A stretch of 64,000 nucleotides of DNA from Roseinatronobacter sp052379845 (lineage in GTDB: Bacteria; Pseudomonadota; Alphaproteobacteria; Rhodobacterales; Rhodobacteraceae): the NCBI GenBank assembly GCA_052379845.1, contig JBQTCF010000001.1. One strand, given 5' to 3'. The notes beneath the pieces were generated by a model that saw nothing but the letters and a program-made list of their open reading frames with translations, was not told the origin of the DNA and ran no database searches. This document shows positions 60,687-64,000 of the stretch, piece by piece. The position numbers and the translations under genes are program-made. Numbering within the stretch: the stretch's first letter is position 1; each line of letters starts with the position of its first letter.

Positions 60687-61288
60687 TGATGCGGCCTGAC
60701 TGGGTTCTGGCATGTATCGGGGCGGCAGGCATACAGCTTGCCGCCCCGGCCATTGCGCAGGGCATGCAGGATTTATCGCTGGGCCAATCTGTTGATATGA
60801 CCGCCCCGGTCCTGCAATTGCGCACACTTGATGAAGAACGCCTGTTTCGGGCGTCAGGTTTCGGCCAGCGTGTGGCTGCGGAAATCGATGCCGCGTCGCG
60901 CGCCCTGGAAGCTGAAAACGAAGATTTGCTGGAACAGCTGACCACGCGCGAACTGGAACTGACCGAAGCGCGCGCCACTATGCCGCCCGCCCAGTTTCGC
61001 GCCGAAGCCGAAGCTTTCGACCAAGAGGCGGAAACCATCCGGCGCGCACAGGCCGAAAAGCGCCAGCGCCTGAGCATGTATGAAGAGGCCGAGCAGCGCC
61101 GGTTTTTCCAGCTTGCCGCCCCGGTGTTGCAACAGGTTCTGGCCAATGAGGGCGCGCAGGTTCTGATTGATTCCCGCGCCGTTATCATCGGGGTGAGTGG
61201 CATGGACATGACCGACCCCGCCATTGCCGCGCTGGATGACGCAATAGGGGATGGCGCACCGTCCCCCAACCCCTTGCGCGTGCCCTGA
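60686..61288 (+). CDS. skp: OmpH/Skp family periplasmic chaperone
   Basis: 200 residues. A signal peptide (ACIGAAGIQLAAPAIAQ) is followed by a head of about 45 residues and a long coiled-coil (~65-140, rich in Glu, Ala and Arg). This is the Skp fold, a trimeric jellyfish that holds unfolded outer-membrane proteins; it is genetically next to bamA in most proteobacteria. The start overlaps the bamA stop (TGATG). The C-terminal tail beyond the coiled coil is longer and Asp/Pro-rich compared with E. coli Skp. Confidence 0.85.
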   Translation: MMRPDWVLACIGAAGIQLAAPAIAQGMQDLSLGQSVDMTAPVLQLRTLDEERLFRASGFGQRVAAEIDAASRALEAENEDLLEQLTTRELELTEARATMPPAQFRAEAEAFDQEAETIRRAQAEKRQRLSMYEEAEQRRFFQLAAPVLQQVLANEGAQVLIDSRAVIIGVSGMDMTDPAIAALDDAIGDGAPSPNPLRVP

Positions 61289-61410
61289 GGGCCGCTGTGA
61301 CAGGCCGCTTGTCACGCGCGCGCCAGCTTGGTAAATCAGCCCGAAATTTAAGTGCCAGCGCGTTGTCACCATACATGCCGGCAGGGACCAACAGCGAAGG
61401 AAGCTTTTTG

Positions 61411-61902
61411 ATGAATGATACCGCCCAGCCGCAGGACCATATTGTCCCGTCAGAAGCCGACCTTACGACAATCATGCAGATCATCCCGCATCGCTATCCG
61501 TTTCTGCTGGTGGACAAGGTGCGCGATGTCGTGGCGCGTCAGTCGGCTGTGGGCATCAAGAATGTCACCTTCAACGAACCCCATTTTCAGGGCCATTTCC
61601 CCGGCGCGCCCATCATGCCCGGTGTCACGATTGTAGAAGCCATGGCCCAGACCGCCGCTGTTCTGGTGGGCCTGTCTGTCGGGTTTGGCGAAAAGGCACC
61701 GCTGGTGTATTTCATGTCCATCGACAAGGCAAAATTCCGGCGCAAGGTGGTTCCCGGCGATGTGCTGGAGCTGCATGTGCAGGTCAAGCGCGGGTCAACC
61801 AAGATATGGAAATTCGAAGGTGTTGCGAAAGTAGACGGCCAGATCGCCGCTGAAGCCGAATTCGCGGCCATGATCGACGCAAGCGCAAAGATTGCGCAAT
61901 GA
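61411..61902 (+). CDS. fabZ: 3-hydroxyacyl-[acyl-carrier-protein] dehydratase FabZ
   Basis: 163 residues, hot-dog fold with catalytic His62 (QGHFPGAPIMPG) and Glu76 (IVEAMAQ). FabZ dehydrates 3-hydroxyacyl-ACP of all chain lengths, complementing fabA at 18471. AAGGAAG at good spacing sets ATG 61411; an upstream in-frame start would add 38 residues with no homology. It begins a tightly overlapped lipid A block: fabZ, lpxA (ATGA), lpxI (ATGA), lpxB (TTGA). Confidence 0.96.
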   Translation: MNDTAQPQDHIVPSEADLTTIMQIIPHRYPFLLVDKVRDVVARQSAVGIKNVTFNEPHFQGHFPGAPIMPGVTIVEAMAQTAAVLVGLSVGFGEKAPLVYFMSIDKAKFRRKVVPGDVLELHVQVKRGSTKIWKFEGVAKVDGQIAAEAEFAAMIDASAKIAQ

Positions 61903-62705
61903 GTGCGACGATGATTGATCCCAGCGCAACAATCCATCCCATGGCGATTGTGGAGGATGGCGCCACCATTGGCCCCGACTGCACGATTGGCCCTTTTGCG
62001 ATTATCGGCCCGGAAGTGACCCTTGGGCGCGGGGTGACGGTCAAGCCCCATGCGCTGGTCACCGGCTGGACCCAGATTGGGGACGAGAGCATCATCTTCT
62101 CCTTCGCCTCGGTGGGCGAGATTCCGCAGGATTTGAAATATGCAGGCGAACGCACGCGACTGATCGTGGGCAAGAAATGCCGCATTCGTGAAAACGCGAC
62201 CTTGCACACGGGCACCGATGGCGGCGGCGGGGTGACGCGCCTTGGCGATAATTGCCTGATCATGGCAGGCGCGCATGTGGGCCATGATGCACAGATTGGC
62301 GATAATGTGATTTTGGCCAATTTCGCGGGTGTGGCCGGTCATACAACCATCGAAACCAACGCCATCATTGGGGCATTGGCGGGGATTCACCAGTTTGTGC
62401 GCATTGGCGAAGGTGCAATGATCGGTGGCTTGACGCGCATTACCCATGACGTCATGCCGTTCGGGTTGGTGGCTGGCCCGGATGGCACGCTTCAGGGGTT
62501 GAATCTGGTGGGGCTGCGGCGGCGTGGCATGGCCCGCGATGACATTTCGGCATTGCGCGCGGCCTATGCACGGCTGGCCACAGAAGACGGCTCGCTGGCC
62601 GATATGGCGCAGGCGCTGCTTTTGGACAGCAGTTCCGAAGCTGTGCAGCAGGTGGCGCGGTTCTTCACCGAAAACAGCAACCGCAGCTTCTTGCGCCCGA
62701 AATGA
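61899..62705 (+). CDS. lpxA: UDP-N-acetylglucosamine acyltransferase LpxA
   Basis: 268 residues built of hexapeptide repeats ([LIV]-G-x4) that form a left-handed beta-helix, for example TIGPDCTIGPFAIIGPEVTLG, the catalytic-His segment GAHVGHDAQIGDNVILAN and a helical C-terminus. LpxA starts lipid A synthesis by acylating UDP-GlcNAc; its product goes to LpxC (31312). The ATGA overlap with fabZ and with lpxI shows co-translation. Confidence 0.97.
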   Translation: MSATMIDPSATIHPMAIVEDGATIGPDCTIGPFAIIGPEVTLGRGVTVKPHALVTGWTQIGDESIIFSFASVGEIPQDLKYAGERTRLIVGKKCRIRENATLHTGTDGGGGVTRLGDNCLIMAGAHVGHDAQIGDNVILANFAGVAGHTTIETNAIIGALAGIHQFVRIGEGAMIGGLTRITHDVMPFGLVAGPDGTLQGLNLVGLRRRGMARDDISALRAAYARLATEDGSLADMAQALLLDSSSEAVQQVARFFTENSNRSFLRPK

Positions 62706-63529
62706 CCCGCATTGCGTTGATAGCAGGCAAGGGCCGCTTGCCGCAGGTGTTGGCCGCGCGTCTGCAGGCCACCGGGCAAACCCCGCTGCTGGCCGAGATG
62801 GAGGGGTTTGAAACCCTTGCCGCCGCCCATGGCCCGGTGGAGCGGTTTCGTCTGGAACGCTTGGTGCCCTTTCTGGACCTTCTGCAGGATCAGGGCGTGA
62901 CGCGCGCAGTGTTTGCCGGTGCGGTCCATCGTCCGCGGTTGGACCCGTCGCTGATTGACCCTGCGACTGTGCAGCTTTTGCCGCGCATCATGGCCGCGAT
63001 GCAACAGGGCGATGATGGCACGCTGCGCGAAGTCATCGCGCTGATGGGGGAATGGGGCATCGAGGTGGTGGCGGCGCAGGAGATCTGCCCCGAATTGCTG
63101 GCCGAACCCGGTGTTCTGACCGACGCGCAGCCCAAAGCGCAGGACAAGCAGGACGCCACGCGCGGGTTTGGCATCTTGCAGGTCATGGGCGCCGCCGATG
63201 TGGGGCAAGGCTGTGTTGTCGCGCGCGGCCAATGTCTGGCGCTGGAGGCCCTGCCTGGCACTGATGTGATGCTGGCCCATCTGGCGGATTTGCGCGCGCA
63301 AGGCGTGGAATTGCCCGCAGGCGGGGTGTTTTGCAAGGCCCCGAAACACGGTCAGGACCGCAGGATTGATTTGCCCGCACTGGGGCCCGATACGGTAAGT
63401 GCGGTTCACCGCGCCGGGCTGCGTGGCATTGCCTTTGACGCAGGCGGGGTGTTGCTGATTGACCGTGACCAGATGCTGGCACAGGCCAATGCGCTTGGGG
63501 TGTTTTTGTGGGCCATGGACGCGCCTTGA
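62702..63529 (+). CDS. lpxI: UDP-2,3-diacylglucosamine pyrophosphatase LpxI
   Basis: 275 residues of the LpxI (DUF1009) family: IALIAGKGRLPQVLAARLQ at the N-terminus, TRAVFAGAVHRPRLDPSLIDPAT, then DATRGFGILQVMGAADVGQGCVVARGQ and the C-terminal VELPAGGVFCKAPKHGQDRRIDLPALGPDTV. LpxI replaces LpxH in alphaproteobacteria, cleaving UDP-2,3-diacylglucosamine to lipid X. It overlaps lpxA (ATGA) and lpxB (TTGA). Confidence 0.95.
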   Translation: MTRIALIAGKGRLPQVLAARLQATGQTPLLAEMEGFETLAAAHGPVERFRLERLVPFLDLLQDQGVTRAVFAGAVHRPRLDPSLIDPATVQLLPRIMAAMQQGDDGTLREVIALMGEWGIEVVAAQEICPELLAEPGVLTDAQPKAQDKQDATRGFGILQVMGAADVGQGCVVARGQCLALEALPGTDVMLAHLADLRAQGVELPAGGVFCKAPKHGQDRRIDLPALGPDTVSAVHRAGLRGIAFDAGGVLLIDRDQMLAQANALGVFLWAMDAP

Positions 63530-64000
63530 AGGTGTTTGTGATTGCGGGCGAACCGTCGGGCGACAAGCTGGGCGGCGCGCTGATGGCGGGGTTGCGCGAA
63601 CTGGCCCCGGATGTGACGTTTCTTGGCGTGGGCGGGGACGACATGGCCGCGCAGGGGCTGGAATCGTTATTTCCCATGTCGGATTTGTCCGTCATGGGGT
63701 TGGCCGAGGTGTTGCCGCGCATTCGCCTGTTGCGCGCCCGTATCCGCGAAACGGCTGGCGCCATTGCGCGCGCTGCGCCTGATGTGGTCATAACCATCGA
63801 CAGCCCCGATTTTTGCCTGCGTGTGTTGAAACTGGCGCGCGCGGCGCAGCCAGCGCTGCGGGTGGTGCATTATGTGGCCCCGTCGGTCTGGGCGTGGCGG
63901 CCAAAGCGCGCGGCGCGCATGGCCCCGCTGGTGGATCATGTGCTGGCGCTGTTGCCGTTTGAACCGCCCCTGATGCATGCCGCGGGCATGAGTTGCGATT
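63526..64000 (+). CDS. lpxB: Lipid-A-disaccharide synthase LpxB, 5' part only
   Basis: The first 158 codons, open to the right edge of the window. The start is TTG 63526, its TTGA overlapping the lpxI stop, or possibly GTG 63532. The fragment reads LKVFVIAGEPSGDKLGGALMAGLR, later SVMGLAEVLPRI and VVHYVAPSVWAWRPKRA, typical of LpxB, a GT-B glycosyltransferase that joins lipid X with UDP-diacylglucosamine. The rest of the gene lies outside the window. Confidence 0.93.
   Translation, partial: MKVFVIAGEPSGDKLGGALMAGLRELAPDVTFLGVGGDDMAAQGLESLFPMSDLSVMGLAEVLPRIRLLRARIRETAGAIARAAPDVVITIDSPDFCLRVLKLARAAQPALRVVHYVAPSVWAWRPKRAARMAPLVDHVLALLPFEPPLMHAAGMSCD

Noticed and set aside
1..64000. CRISPR arrays, prophage, insertion sequences, gene transfer agent or toxin-antitoxin genes
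   Set aside because: Looked for on both strands; no repeat-spacer pattern, transposase, integrase, capsid, portal or toxin-like pair was seen.

Overview
This 64 kb window is GC-rich, densely packed chromosomal DNA from an alphaproteobacterium of the Rhodobacteraceae (Rhodobacter/Roseobacter group). The evidence is gene content and order: irr divergent from fabA-fabB-fabI, ftsQ-ftsA-ftsZ followed by lpxC-bamD-recN, pyrH-frr-uppS-cdsA-dxr-rseP-bamA-skp-fabZ-lpxA-lpxI-lpxB, small proteins of the DUF2794 and DUF6324 type that I associate with this family, and a tRNA-His without the G-1 nucleotide. No rRNA, prophage, insertion sequence, CRISPR array, integrase or plasmid function was seen. The species cannot be named from sequence alone.

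Layout. 1-4.5 kb: a lrgA-lrgB pair, smpB, a NYN-domain RNase-like protein, an acetyltransferase and glutathione-dependent formaldehyde dehydrogenase. 4.7-9.7 kb: argD-argF (ornithine and citrulline synthesis), an EamA transporter, and mnmD divergent from a separate FAD oxidoreductase (the two halves of E. coli MnmC as two genes). 9.7-12.3 kb: a regulatory-looking intergenic region with a CtrA-type box ahead of a 56-codon ORF, then metK and a TesA-like esterase. 12.3-16.4 kb: a YbbA/YbbP-type ABC exporter and two tandem crcB fluoride-channel genes behind a perfect 15-bp hairpin. 16.4-19.6 kb: fabI, fabB, fabA and the divergent regulator irr. 19.6-24.2 kb: a secreted protein, DUF1643, truB, a phosphodiester glycosidase, rbfA, dapB and a second secreted protein. 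24.6-35.7 kb: the distal dcw cluster (murB, ddl, ftsQ, ftsA, ftsZ), then lpxC, bamD, recN, a lipoprotein and DUF6324. 35.8-42 kb: tRNA-His, nadD, a PBP4-type carboxypeptidase, accC-accB and a divergent ScfR-type regulator. 41.9-45.3 kb: a response regulator, a small membrane protein and an SLC5-STAC histidine kinase. 45.4-52.2 kb: pepN, a CAP-domain protein, a photolyase with a small zinc-binding partner, an AraC regulator and miaA. 52.3-64 kb: a long run from pyrH to a truncated lpxB.

Functionally the window is dominated by envelope construction: type II fatty acid synthesis (fabI, fabB, fabA, fabZ, accB, accC), lipid A synthesis (lpxC, lpxA, lpxI, lpxB), outer-membrane assembly (bamA, bamD, skp, rseP), peptidoglycan and division (dapB, murB, ddl, ftsQAZ, dacB, uppS), phospholipid (cdsA) and isoprenoid (dxr) supply, and translation maturation (smpB, truB, rbfA, mnmD, miaA, frr, metK). 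Tight ATGA/TTGA overlaps mark several operons.

Most of this is core genome, and I do not see a clear new defence or metabolic system. The more unusual items are the ~180-residue cytoplasmic tail on FtsQ, the crcB hairpin, the CtrA-box small ORF, a 53-aa membrane protein with a near-perfect Shine-Dalgarno between rseP and bamA, an apparently leaderless irr with a palindromic operator, a family of dispersed palindromic repeats, and a secreted protein behind an inverted-repeat operator.
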